Part shown: piece by piece, positions 25,143 through 33,548 of the stretch
Numbering within the stretch: the stretch's first letter is position 1
Layout: every line of letters starts with the position of its first letter
NCBI RefSeq assembly: GCF_009915155.1
Contig: NZ_JAABLM010000003.1
Location: 62,001 to 126,000, forward strand
Direction: 5' to 3'
DNA from: Flavobacterium ichthyis
GTDB taxonomy: Bacteria; Bacteroidota; Bacteroidia; Flavobacteriales; Flavobacteriaceae
Length of the DNA stretch: 64,000 nucleotides
Translations under genes and position numbers: made by a program
The notes under the pieces: generated by a model
The model's input: the letters and a program-made list of their open reading frames with translations, nothing else
Databases searched by the model: none
Told to the model about the DNA's origin: nothing

Positions 25143-25448
25143 ATGTCAACTTACTTAAGAACTTACGGCTTAGAAAAAACGCTAACAGATTTTGTACTGT
25201 CTTTCGACATTCCCGTAAACTGTGATTACGCTGTTTCTACAGATAGTAATGATTTAAATGTGGTAACAGTTACGCTTCAATCTGGTGAAACTTCGCCTTC
25301 GCCTGACTTTCAAACCCATACCGAAAATTTCGAGTCGAAAGACGAAGTTTTACAAGTAGGATTTGAATTACCTGACCAACAATTGGCAAGCGTAGGTAAA
25401 AAAGTTGTAAAGCCAAGATTCCGTGTAGATGATCTTATCTCGCTCTAA
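25143..25448 (+). CDS. Unrecognised 101-residue protein between regulator and kinase
   Basis: A small soluble protein (MSTYLRTYGLEKTL...) without signal peptide, membrane helix or Cys motif beyond one Cys. It is Thr/Ser/Asp rich in the middle (SGETSPSPDF) and ends KPRFRVDDLISL. Its stop lies 20 bases inside the kinase reading frame (overlap 25429-25448), so translation of the two is likely coupled. The regulator stop is 23 bases upstream. The position suggests an accessory role in this two-component system or simply a shared operon. I do not recognise the family. Confidence 0.6.
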   Translation: MSTYLRTYGLEKTLTDFVLSFDIPVNCDYAVSTDSNDLNVVTVTLQSGETSPSPDFQTHTENFESKDEVLQVGFELPDQQLASVGKKVVKPRFRVDDLISL

Positions 25449-27195
25449 AAAATATGTACTAATCGTGTTGCTGTTGTTCTCCTGCAACACGATTTTTCCA
25501 AACACCTTTAATGATTCCATAGCGCATTATCAAAAGCATAAGGAATTTTATAAAGGTTTAAGGTATTCTCGTGCCTTATCCGAACAACATTTAAAAAATA
25601 AAAAGTATCCAGAATATTGCGATTCAAGCATAGAGAATTCTCGATTTTACTTTTATCTTAATGACACTAAAAAATCTTTAGAAACACTTTTTAATGCGTT
25701 AGCTGTCGCCGAAAAACAAAACCTCAATGAGCACAGAATAAAAATCATTCAAGAAATTGGACATAGATATTCAACCCTTCGGGATTACAAAAAAGCAAAA
25801 CAATATTACCATAAATCTTTGGCCTTAGCAAAAGACAAAAAAATTATAAATCCCGATATTTCACTTTACCAACATTTGTATAAACTCCACTTGGAAACTA
25901 AATCTGATAGTGCTTCCTATTATTTGAAACTCATTCGTGACGAAGCGTTCAAAACTTCAAACGCAAATGATTTAGCGATTAGTTACAACAATTACTACAC
26001 CTTTTATGCAACCAGAGAAGATTTTGCTACCGCCAAAAAATATTTAGATTCTTCGGTTCATTTTGCCTACAAATCCAATAATAAAGACCGCATTGCCACG
26101 GCTTTACACAACTTAGGATATCATTATTTAGCAGCTGAAGAAAATTATAAAAAAGGAATCCATGAATTCGAAAAATTACTTGACTTAATTCCGCAAGACA
26201 GTATTTCTCAAAAAGTTGGCGATGTTTATATCAACCTTTCTTACGCTTATGAACAAAGCGGTGATTTTAAAAACGCACTTCTTTATGCTAACAAATACAT
26301 GGAAGTAAACGAAACCATTTACGAGGACAACATTAAAAAAGCCATAAATGAAGTCGAAAAACGTTATCAAATCGAAAAAATTGAACGCCTCAATGCCGAA
26401 AAACAAAAAGCTTTAGAAGAACGGCAACGCAACAACCACAAGGTAATTTTAATTTTCATCGCCTTATTTGCCTTCAGTACCATCATGTTTTACTTTTTTT
26501 ACCAAAACTTACGCTTGAAACAAAAAAACAGTTTCATTGAAATGGATCGAGAAGTAAAACAAAACATCATTAACGCTACACTTGACGGACAAGAATCTGA
26601 ACGACAGCAAGTTGCATCCGTACTTCATGACGGCATCAGTGCATTACTCTCCTCGGCTAATTTGCATCTTTCCGCTTTTTTAGCCGCCAACTCAGACAAA
26701 AATAACCTCGAAATCAAAAAAGTACAGGAAATTATCAAAGAAGCCCATGACAACGTTCGCGATCTATCACATGAACTCGTGCCTCCTTTACTATCTAAAT
26801 TCGGGTTATTCCACGCCTTGCAAGACCTTTGCGAAAAAAATTCAAACTCCATTATTAAGTTCGAATATTACAACTATATCCCGGAAAGTCGTCGTTTTGG
26901 AGAAGATTTTGAACTAAAAATTTACTACATCGTTACCGAACTTTTTAACAATATCATCAAGCACAGCAAAGCCAAAAAAGCATACCTCACGCTCGAAGAA
27001 AACCTCAATCAACTCCTCATTACAGTTGAAGATGACGGAATTGGATTCGACACCTCAAAATCTAAAACAAGCGCCGGATTTGGCCTCACACAAATCAAAT
27101 CTCGCGTCAAACACCTCGGAGGAAGCTTTTCAATAACTTCAAAAAACCAAGCCGGAACCATCGTTTTCATCAAAATTAAAAATCTCAAAAAATAA
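25429..27195 (+). CDS. TPR-containing sensor histidine kinase (HisKA_3)
   Basis: A 588-residue membrane kinase. A hydrophobic N-terminus (about 8-22) leads into an extracytoplasmic TPR-like helical region (about 75-300). A coiled segment, a transmembrane helix (about 338-358) and a NarL-type dimerisation domain with the phosphoacceptor His400 in ASVLHDG follow. The HATPase_c domain (about 490-587) shows N-box TELFNNIIKHSKAKKA and G1 box DDGIGFD. It should sense a periplasmic cue through TPRs and phosphorylate the regulator encoded at 24457-25119. The start overlaps the preceding small gene. Confidence 0.9.
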   Translation: MILSRSKKYVLIVLLLFSCNTIFPNTFNDSIAHYQKHKEFYKGLRYSRALSEQHLKNKKYPEYCDSSIENSRFYFYLNDTKKSLETLFNALAVAEKQNLNEHRIKIIQEIGHRYSTLRDYKKAKQYYHKSLALAKDKKIINPDISLYQHLYKLHLETKSDSASYYLKLIRDEAFKTSNANDLAISYNNYYTFYATREDFATAKKYLDSSVHFAYKSNNKDRIATALHNLGYHYLAAEENYKKGIHEFEKLLDLIPQDSISQKVGDVYINLSYAYEQSGDFKNALLYANKYMEVNETIYEDNIKKAINEVEKRYQIEKIERLNAEKQKALEERQRNNHKVILIFIALFAFSTIMFYFFYQNLRLKQKNSFIEMDREVKQNIINATLDGQESERQQVASVLHDGISALLSSANLHLSAFLAANSDKNNLEIKKVQEIIKEAHDNVRDLSHELVPPLLSKFGLFHALQDLCEKNSNSIIKFEYYNYIPESRRFGEDFELKIYYIVTELFNNIIKHSKAKKAYLTLEENLNQLLITVEDDGIGFDTSKSKTSAGFGLTQIKSRVKHLGGSFSITSKNQAGTIVFIKIKNLKK

Positions 27196-27260
27196 TTTTT
27201 TTTAGAAACGAATCGTTCGGGCATTTTTGGAAACCATTTTCCTGCCGTCCTTCCAGAAAT

Positions 27261-27287
27261 TTTTTGCCACAAAAAAAGTGGCAAAAA
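27261..27287. terminator. Perfect 10-bp hairpin between convergent genes
   Basis: tttttgccac (27261-27270) and gtggcaaaaa (27278-27287) with a seven-A loop, midway between the converging kinase and phosphoesterase genes. The T-rich arm could support termination in both directions. The surrounding 27196-27362 is otherwise unassigned and more GC-rich than typical gaps here. Confidence 0.45.
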
Positions 27288-27362
27288 TGTTCTTCCCTCC
27301 CGTCAGGGTTATAAATTAAAGTTTAGGCATTTCAGTAATCTTTTGAGAAAAAAATAAAACAT

Positions 27363-27860
27363 TTAACCGCGATTGCCCAATTCAATCACTTCCAGATTCG
27401 TAATTTTTTCTCCATCAATAATAAACCGTAACATCGTTCTCACCTGATGAAATCCGTGAACACCGCAAGCTCCAGGATTCATGTGAAGCAAATTTAATTT
27501 TTTATCAAACATCACTTTTAAGATATGTGAATGCCCACAAATAAATAATTTCGGCGGATTTCTTGTCATCTCCTCCCGAATGGTTTGCTGATATTTTCCC
27601 GGATAACCACCAATATGCGTCATCCAAACAGCTACTTTTTCACAAACAAACCGGTTGTGAAGTGGAAATTCAAGTCGCGCTTGATTATTATCAATATTTC
27701 CGTAAACACCTCGCAAAGGCTTTCGTTTTTTAATTTCATCCGTTACTTTTAAATCTCCAATATCTCCCGCATGCCAGACCTCGTCAGCCCAATCCACGTG
27801 TTTTAAAATGGCCTCATCAAGATAACTATGTGTGTCCGAAAGCAGTAAAATTTTTTTCAT
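27363..27860 (-). CDS. YfcE/MJ0936-type metallophosphoesterase
   Basis: A 165-residue calcineurin-like phosphodiesterase. All metal-ligand motifs are present: LSDTHSY near residue 6-12, HAGDIGD near 34-40, GNID near 55, GHSH near 106-109 and HMNPGACG near 121. The start is ATG 27860; a TTG one codon upstream is less likely. Relatives hydrolyse phosphodiesters in vitro but the cellular substrate is generally unknown. Transcribed alone. Confidence 0.85.
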   Translation of the reverse strand: MKKILLLSDTHSYLDEAILKHVDWADEVWHAGDIGDLKVTDEIKKRKPLRGVYGNIDNNQARLEFPLHNRFVCEKVAVWMTHIGGYPGKYQQTIREEMTRNPPKLFICGHSHILKVMFDKKLNLLHMNPGACGVHGFHQVRTMLRFIIDGEKITNLEVIELGNRG

Positions 27861-27964
27861 CAATAATAAATCTCAAAAACAAAATTAGCATATCAAACCC
27901 GAAAAATCTAAACATATCGCTTTTTCATCTTCAGATAAATCAACTAAATTTTCTCCCGAATGTG

Positions 27965-27972
27965 TATCTTTG
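27965..27972 (+). promoter_or_regulatory. -7 element of truA (TATCTTTG)
   Basis: TAnnTTTG match 27 bases before the TTG at 28000. It overlaps an upstream in-frame TTG at 27970, which therefore cannot be the start used from this promoter. Confidence 0.5.
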
Positions 27973-27999
27973 CATTTCAAATTTTCTACAGCTATTATC

Positions 28000-28743
28000 T
28001 TGAGATATTTTATTGAATTTTCTTACAACGGTAAAAATTATCATGGTTGGCAATCACAACCTAATGCTTCTTCTGTTCAGGAAACTTTAACAAAAGCATT
28101 GATTACGTTGTTATGTTCTGATTTGGAAATCGTTGGAGCCGGACGAACAGATTCTGGCGTTCACGCGAGCCAAATGTTTGCCCATTTTGATTTCGAAGAA
28201 AATTTTGACCAAAAAAATTTAATCCAAAAACTCAATTCGTATTTGCCAAAAGACATTGCCGTTACCAATATTCATCAAGTTCCAAACGATGCTCACGCCA
28301 GATTTGACGCTACCAAAAGAACTTACGAATACCACATTGACACGCAAAAAAATGTTTTCAATAATGAGCAAAGTTGGTTTTGTCACCTCGCTCCAGATTT
28401 AAAACTGATGAATGAAGCGGCAAAAATTTTATTTGACTACACTGATTTTGAATGTTTTTCAAAAACCCATAGCGACGTAAGAACATTTAATTGCAAAATT
28501 ATGGAAGCTTATTGGGTTCAACACGGCTCGAAACTTATTTTTACCATTGCAGCTGACAGATTTTTGCGTAATATGGTTCGCGCAATTGTAGGAACAATGG
28601 TAGAAATTGGCACCGAAAAAAAATCTATAGAAAATTTGAGAACCATCATTGAAAGTAAAAACCGCGGAAATGCTGGTGCTTCGGCACCTGCACATGGATT
28701 ATATTTAACCCGTGTTGAATATCCGTATATTAGTAACAAATAA
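28000..28743 (+). CDS. truA: tRNA pseudouridine(38-40) synthase
   Basis: A 247-residue TruA. The protein begins at TTG 28000, read as MRYFIEFSYNGKNYHGWQSQ, which is the usual start of the family; an upstream in-frame TTG lies inside the promoter. The catalytic Asp is in GAGRTDSGVHA near residue 50-60. Other family features are KRTYEYHI near 107 and FLRNMVRAIVGTMVEIG near 187. It isomerises U38-U40 in the anticodon arm of several tRNAs. It lies 31 bases before an ABC exporter gene, probably in one transcript. Confidence 0.92.
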   Translation: MRYFIEFSYNGKNYHGWQSQPNASSVQETLTKALITLLCSDLEIVGAGRTDSGVHASQMFAHFDFEENFDQKNLIQKLNSYLPKDIAVTNIHQVPNDAHARFDATKRTYEYHIDTQKNVFNNEQSWFCHLAPDLKLMNEAAKILFDYTDFECFSKTHSDVRTFNCKIMEAYWVQHGSKLIFTIAADRFLRNMVRAIVGTMVEIGTEKKSIENLRTIIESKNRGNAGASAPAHGLYLTRVEYPYISNK

Positions 28744-28774
28744 TTTTGGGCAAAAAAATTGCTCCACAAAATAA

Positions 28775-30523
28775 ATGGCAAAATCAAGTACTTCTGTTTT
28801 TAAACGTATCATGCATTATACAAAACCGTATAAAGCGATGTACTATTGGGTGATAGTTTTTGCGATTTCGTTGTCGGTTTTTGCTGCACTTCGCCCCTAT
28901 TTACTGAAACTTACGGTTGACGAATATATTGAACCTGAAGACCAATCTGGGTTATTAAATTATATCTTGTTAATGGGATTTGTACTAATGCTAGAAGTAA
29001 TTTCACAGTTTTATTTTGTGTATCTGGCAAATTGGTTAGGGCAAGATATTATTAGAGATATTCGGGTAAAATTATTCTCGCACATCAGTCAATTTAGAAT
29101 GAAATTTTTTGACAATGAGCCTGTTGGAAAATTAGTAACAAGAACTGTTTTTGACATTGAAAGCATTGCAAAGATTTTTAGTCAAGGTTTATTTATGATT
29201 ATCAGTGACTTACTAAAAATGTTTGTGGTTCTTGGATTTATGTTTTACATGAACTGGAAACTCACCTTAATTGTGATGTGTGCAATGCCAATTTTAGTAA
29301 TTGCCACGAGAATTTTTCAGAAAAAAATGAAATCGGCTTTTGAAGAAGTGCGAACTCAGGTTACCAACCTTAATACTTTCGTTCAGGAACGTGTCACCGG
29401 AATGAAAATCGTGCAGCTTTTTTCGCGAGAGGATATTGAATACGAGAAATTTAAAGTGATCAATGACAAGCATAAAAAAGCGTGGATTAAAAACGTTTGG
29501 TACAATTCTATTTTTTTTCCCATTGCTGATATCATTTCGTCTATTTCACTCGGATTAGTAGTTTGGTATGGTGGTTTGCAAATTATTGCGGGTGACACCG
29601 GAACCACTTTTGGCGATTTATTTTCCTATACAATGTACATTGGAATGTTGTACAATCCGTTGAGACAAATTGCCGATAAATTTAATGAGATGCAAATGGG
29701 AATGATTGCCGCCAACCGTGTTTTTGATGTGTTAGACATGCACCAAGATATTCAGGATAATGGGCAAAAAATTGCTCCAGTATTCGAAGGCAATATTAAA
29801 TTTAATAATGTTGTTTTCAGCTATACAGGAAAAGAAAATGTATTAAAAGGCATTAACCTTTCGGCAAAACCTGGCGAAACGATTGCAATTGTTGGCGCCA
29901 CTGGTGCTGGAAAATCAACGATAATTAACTTGTTAAATCGTTTTTACGAAATTAATTCAGGAGAAATTACAGTGGATGGAACGAATATTAAAGAATTTAC
30001 ACTCGATAGTTTACGTCGTCAAATCTCGGTAGTTTTACAAGATGTGTTCCTTTTTGCCGATACAATTTTTAACAACATCACACTCGAAAACCCAACCATT
30101 TCTCGAGAAACTGTTATCGCTGCCGCAAAAGAAATTGGCGTTCACGACTTTATCATGGGATTGCCAAACGGTTACGATTATAATGTGAAAGAACGTGGTG
30201 TGATGCTTTCGTCCGGACAAAGACAATTGATTGCTTTTTTACGTGCTTTTGTAAGTAATCCCAGTATTTTGATTTTAGACGAAGCTACTTCTTCTATCGA
30301 TTCTTATTCCGAAGATTTAATTCAAAAAGCGACGGAAACCATTACCAAAGGTAGAACTTCAATTGTGATTGCGCATCGATTGGCAACGATTGTAAATGCT
30401 GATAAAATTATTGTGATGGATGCTGGAAACGTAGTTGAAGAAGGAACTCATTACGAACTCATTAATAGAGAAACGGGATATTATAAAAACTTGTATTATT
30501 CGCAGTTTGCCGCGGAAGTTTAG
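28775..30523 (+). CDS. ABC exporter, fused permease and ATPase (MsbA-like)
   Basis: A 582-residue half-transporter. Six membrane helices fill about residues 1-325 and the nucleotide-binding domain about 345-582. Walker A is GATGAGKST near 375, the signature LSSGQRQ near 484, Walker B ILILDEA near 506, with the H-loop in IAHRLAT. It should work as a homodimer or with another half to export lipids, drugs or peptides across the inner membrane. Most flavobacterial relatives are annotated only as ABC transporter; MsbA identity is not claimed. Confidence 0.88.
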   Translation: MAKSSTSVFKRIMHYTKPYKAMYYWVIVFAISLSVFAALRPYLLKLTVDEYIEPEDQSGLLNYILLMGFVLMLEVISQFYFVYLANWLGQDIIRDIRVKLFSHISQFRMKFFDNEPVGKLVTRTVFDIESIAKIFSQGLFMIISDLLKMFVVLGFMFYMNWKLTLIVMCAMPILVIATRIFQKKMKSAFEEVRTQVTNLNTFVQERVTGMKIVQLFSREDIEYEKFKVINDKHKKAWIKNVWYNSIFFPIADIISSISLGLVVWYGGLQIIAGDTGTTFGDLFSYTMYIGMLYNPLRQIADKFNEMQMGMIAANRVFDVLDMHQDIQDNGQKIAPVFEGNIKFNNVVFSYTGKENVLKGINLSAKPGETIAIVGATGAGKSTIINLLNRFYEINSGEITVDGTNIKEFTLDSLRRQISVVLQDVFLFADTIFNNITLENPTISRETVIAAAKEIGVHDFIMGLPNGYDYNVKERGVMLSSGQRQLIAFLRAFVSNPSILILDEATSSIDSYSEDLIQKATETITKGRTSIVIAHRLATIVNADKIIVMDAGNVVEEGTHYELINRETGYYKNLYYSQFAAEV

Positions 30524-30571
30524 TTTATGAATTTTTTAAAACAAAAAATATCTCGTATTAGCACTTTGCCA

Positions 30572-30639
30572 TAGCCCTGATTGAAGCGGCATCCCTGTAG
30601 CGAAGCGGAAGGATACAGCGGAAAGCAGGAAACAGCTCC
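30572..30639. repeat. GC-richer dispersed-repeat-like element
   Basis: The sequence tagccctgattgaagcggca ... cggaaagcaggaaacagctcc stands out from its AT-rich surroundings. Its two halves (cctgattgaagcggcatcc and ggatacagcggaaagcagg) form an imperfect hairpin around a cgaagcgg centre. I recall very similar intergenic sequences repeated through Flavobacterium genomes; only one copy is in this window, so repeat status is recollection, not shown here. It occupies the gap between the ABC exporter and lpdA. Confidence 0.55.
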
Positions 30640-30707
30640 AAAAAAACTTTATTTCTAGAAAATATTTGCGTAATTTCGTGCCGAAAAATTTTGAAAATCC
30701 TTTATAG

Positions 30708-32096
30708 ATGAAATACGATATTATTGTTGTAGGAAGTGGTCCAGGCGGTTATGTAACTGCTATTCGTGCTTCGCAACTTGGTTTTAAAGTAGCCGTAGTT
30801 GAAAAAGAAAATTTGGGTGGAATTTGCCTTAACTGGGGATGTATTCCTACAAAAGCGCTTTTGAAATCGGCTCAGGTTTTTGATTATTTGAAACATGCTT
30901 CGGATTACGGATTAACGATTAAGGAGTATGACAAAGATTTTAATGCCGTGATTTCACGTTCCAGAGGTGTTGCCGAAGGAATGAGCAAAGGTGTTCAATT
31001 TTTGATGAAAAAAAATAAAATTGAAGTCATTAACGGTGCCGGAAAAGTAAAACCAGGTAAAAAAGTAGAAGTTACTGACAAAGATGGAAAAGTAACTGAA
31101 CTTACTGCAGATCATATTATTTTGGCTACGGGAGCTCGGTCGCGAGAATTACCGAATCTTCCTCAAGACGGTAAAAAAGTAATTGGTTACCGCCAAGCCA
31201 TGACCTTGCCAGAACAACCAAAGTCAATGATTGTGGTAGGTTCTGGAGCAATTGGTGTTGAGTTTGCTCATTTTTACAATTCGATGGGAACTCAAGTGAC
31301 AATTGTAGAATTTATGCCAAATATCGTTCCGGTGGAAGACGAAGATATCTCAAAGCAATTTGAGCGTTCGTTGAAAAAAGCGGGAATCAACATCATGACA
31401 AATGCGTCAGTTGAAAAAGTGGACACGTCTGGAAATGGTGTGAAAGCTACCGTAAAAACAGCCAAAGGCGAAGAAATTTTGGAAGCTGACATTGTACTTT
31501 CTGCAGTAGGAATTAAATCGAACATTGAAAACATTGGCTTAGAAGAAGTAGGCATTGCAACTGACAGAGATAAAGTTTTGGTGAACAAATATTACCAAAC
31601 GAACATTCCAGGTTACTACGCAATTGGTGACATCGTTCCCGGTCAGGCTTTGGCTCACGTGGCATCTGCCGAAGGAATTATTTGTGTTGAAAAAATTGCT
31701 GGTCTTCACGTAGAAGCGCTTGATTACGGTAACATTCCGGGTTGTACTTACGCAACTCCAGAGATTGCATCTGTAGGTTTAACCGAAAAACAAGCCAAAG
31801 AAAAAGGGTACGAATTAAAAATCGGAAAATTCCCATTTTCAGCTTCAGGAAAAGCACAAGCCAGCGGAACTCCTGATGGTTTTGTAAAAGTAATTTTCGA
31901 CGCCAAATACGGCGAATGGTTGGGTTGCCACATGATTGGTGCTGGTGTTACCGACATGATTGCTGAAGCCGTTGTAGCCCGAAAATTAGAAACCACAGGT
32001 CACGAAATCATCAAATCTGTACATCCGCATCCCACCATGAGCGAAGCCGTGATGGAAGCTGCAGCAGCCGCTTATGACGAAGTGATTCACCTTTAA
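30708..32096 (+). CDS. lpdA: Dihydrolipoyl dehydrogenase
   Basis: A 462-residue FAD flavoprotein, the E3 subunit of 2-oxoacid dehydrogenase complexes. An N-terminal GSGPGGYVTAIRA dinucleotide-binding loop precedes the redox-active disulfide motif GGICLNWGCIPTKALL (near 38-53). The NAD-binding loop VVGSGAIGVEFA is near 175-187, and the active-site HPHPTMSEAVMEA lies near 440. No other dehydrogenase-complex subunits adjoin. The length is standard and a terminator follows. Confidence 0.93.
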   Translation: MKYDIIVVGSGPGGYVTAIRASQLGFKVAVVEKENLGGICLNWGCIPTKALLKSAQVFDYLKHASDYGLTIKEYDKDFNAVISRSRGVAEGMSKGVQFLMKKNKIEVINGAGKVKPGKKVEVTDKDGKVTELTADHIILATGARSRELPNLPQDGKKVIGYRQAMTLPEQPKSMIVVGSGAIGVEFAHFYNSMGTQVTIVEFMPNIVPVEDEDISKQFERSLKKAGINIMTNASVEKVDTSGNGVKATVKTAKGEEILEADIVLSAVGIKSNIENIGLEEVGIATDRDKVLVNKYYQTNIPGYYAIGDIVPGQALAHVASAEGIICVEKIAGLHVEALDYGNIPGCTYATPEIASVGLTEKQAKEKGYELKIGKFPFSASGKAQASGTPDGFVKVIFDAKYGEWLGCHMIGAGVTDMIAEAVVARKLETTGHEIIKSVHPHPTMSEAVMEAAAAAYDEVIHL

Positions 32097-32141
32097 TTTT
32101 TGATTTTAGATATTAGATTTTAGAGATTTGAATATAAAAAG

Positions 32142-32172
32142 TCCGTTTTGAAATTCAAAACGGATTTTTTTT
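32142..32172 (+). terminator. Terminator of lpdA
   Basis: Perfect stem tccgttttgaa (32142-32152) and ttcaaaacgga (32154-32164), then eight T bases. Confidence 0.8.
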
Positions 32173-32184
32173 GTTGTTAAACTT

Positions 32185-32247
32185 GGCATTCCGACGCAGG
32201 AGGAATCTTTCGGTGGTAGAGTGATTTCTACTATATTGGAATGACGA
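32185..32247. repeat. Palindromic repeat-like element (ATTCCGACG...GGAATGACG)
   Basis: An unusually GC-rich intergenic stretch beginning ggcattccgacgcaggagga and ending ttggaatgacga; the ends attcc and ggaat are complementary. I recall closely similar GACGAAGGAGGAATCT-type palindromes dispersed in Bacteroidota genomes. It lies in the 321-base gap 32097-32417, which holds no gene that I can support: only this element, the lpdA terminator and the short direct repeat further right. Confidence 0.5.
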
Positions 32248-32346
32248 AATATCAGGGCCATCGCGAAGCGTTGGGACCAATTCAAAAGGCATTTTTGAAA
32301 GTCGGTAACCAATTGGAACGTAAAGAAATACTCATACCAAAATTTG

Positions 32347-32407
32347 AAAATTTGAAGCTTTGTAACTTCAAAACCCTGTAATTCTAAAAATTTGAAGCTT
32401 TGCAACT
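32347..32407. repeat. 21-bp direct repeat, 40-bp period
   Basis: aaaatttgaagctttgtaac plus one base (32347-32367) recurs at 32387-32407 with one change (t to c). The second copy ends just before the cysteine desulfurase stop codon region. Confidence 0.7.
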
Positions 32408-32417
32408 TTGTAAAAAA

Positions 32418-33542
32418 TCAAATTGCTTTCAAAGCTTCTACAAAAAAATCAATTTCTTCCAATGTATTTTCGTGGCTGAAAGAAATTCTAAGCGAAGGTT
32501 TTAAGATTTCATTTTCGGGTAAAATTTCCTGCAACACGTGCGACGGCTTGATACTTCCGGATTGGCAAGCGCTTCCACGCGAAACTGCAATACCTTTCAT
32601 ATCTAAATTAAATAAAATCATCGCGGTTTTATCTTCCGTAAAAGGCAACAAAACATTCACTATATTATAAAATCCTTCATGATGTCCATTAATTTTCGCA
32701 TCTGGAAAATGTTGCGAAAGCTTTTCGATCAAATATTTTTTTAGCGAAAAAACTTTTGCTTTTTCATCACCTAAATTGGCAACGGAAATTTCCAAAGCCT
32801 TTGCCATTCCAACAATATTATGAACAGATTCGGTTCCGGCACGAAGTCCTTTTTCTTGTTCGCCACCAAAAATAATGGGTTGCAATCCGGTATTTTTTCT
32901 CACAAATAAAAATCCAATTCCTTTGGGTCCGTGAAATTTGTGAGCCGAAGCCACCATAAAATCTATTGGAATTTCCTGTAAATCAATTGCAGTTTTTCCC
33001 ACAGATTGTACGGTATCTGAATGAAAAAGCGCTTGATTTTGTTGGCAAATTTTGGCTACTTTTCCAATATCTAAAATATTTCCTGTTTCGTTATTCACGT
33101 GCATGAGCGAAACCAAAGTGGGCTCTTTTTCTTCTAATAATTTTTCTAAATGGGATAACGAAATATTTCCGTTGTCTTCTAATTCCACAAAATCGATTTG
33201 GAAATTATTCGTTTTTTGCAACGCTTCCACGGTATGCAAAACCGCATGATGCTCAATTTTGCTGGTGATAATTCTCTCTATTCCTAAATTTTCCACCGCC
33301 GAACGCAAAACCAGGTTGTTCGCTTCTGTTCCGCCGGACGTAAAAATAATTTCCTGAGCGGTTGCGTTAATCTGTTTGGCAATATTTTTTCGTGCGGTTT
33401 CAATAGCAGTTTTTGAACTTCTGCCGTAACTATGCGTTGACGATGGATTGCCAAAATCTTCTTGCAACGAACGCGTCATTTCGGCAATTACTTCCGGGCG
33501 AATTGCGGTGGTTGAAGCGTTATCGAAATAAATTTTCTTCAT
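32418..33542 (-). CDS. Cysteine desulfurase (NifS/IscS-like)
   Basis: A 374-residue class V PLP enzyme that takes sulfur from cysteine as a persulfide, giving alanine. The opening KIYFDNASTT, the PLP-Lys in SAHKFHGPKGIG near 200 and the active-site Cys in SRGSACQSGS near 320 are intact. No isc or suf genes adjoin, so whether it feeds Fe-S clusters or tRNA thiolation is open. It begins six bases after the RarD-like gene stop and is probably cotranscribed with it. Confidence 0.9.
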   Translation of the reverse strand: MKKIYFDNASTTAIRPEVIAEMTRSLQEDFGNPSSTHSYGRSSKTAIETARKNIAKQINATAQEIIFTSGGTEANNLVLRSAVENLGIERIITSKIEHHAVLHTVEALQKTNNFQIDFVELEDNGNISLSHLEKLLEEKEPTLVSLMHVNNETGNILDIGKVAKICQQNQALFHSDTVQSVGKTAIDLQEIPIDFMVASAHKFHGPKGIGFLFVRKNTGLQPIIFGGEQEKGLRAGTESVHNIVGMAKALEISVANLGDEKAKVFSLKKYLIEKLSQHFPDAKINGHHEGFYNIVNVLLPFTEDKTAMILFNLDMKGIAVSRGSACQSGSIKPSHVLQEILPENEILKPSLRISFSHENTLEEIDFFVEALKAI

Positions 33543-33548
33543 AACAAA

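Noticed and set aside
32097-32417. An open frame of about 99 codons on the minus strand.
   Set aside because: It crosses the lpdA terminator and the repeat elements and has no coding character.
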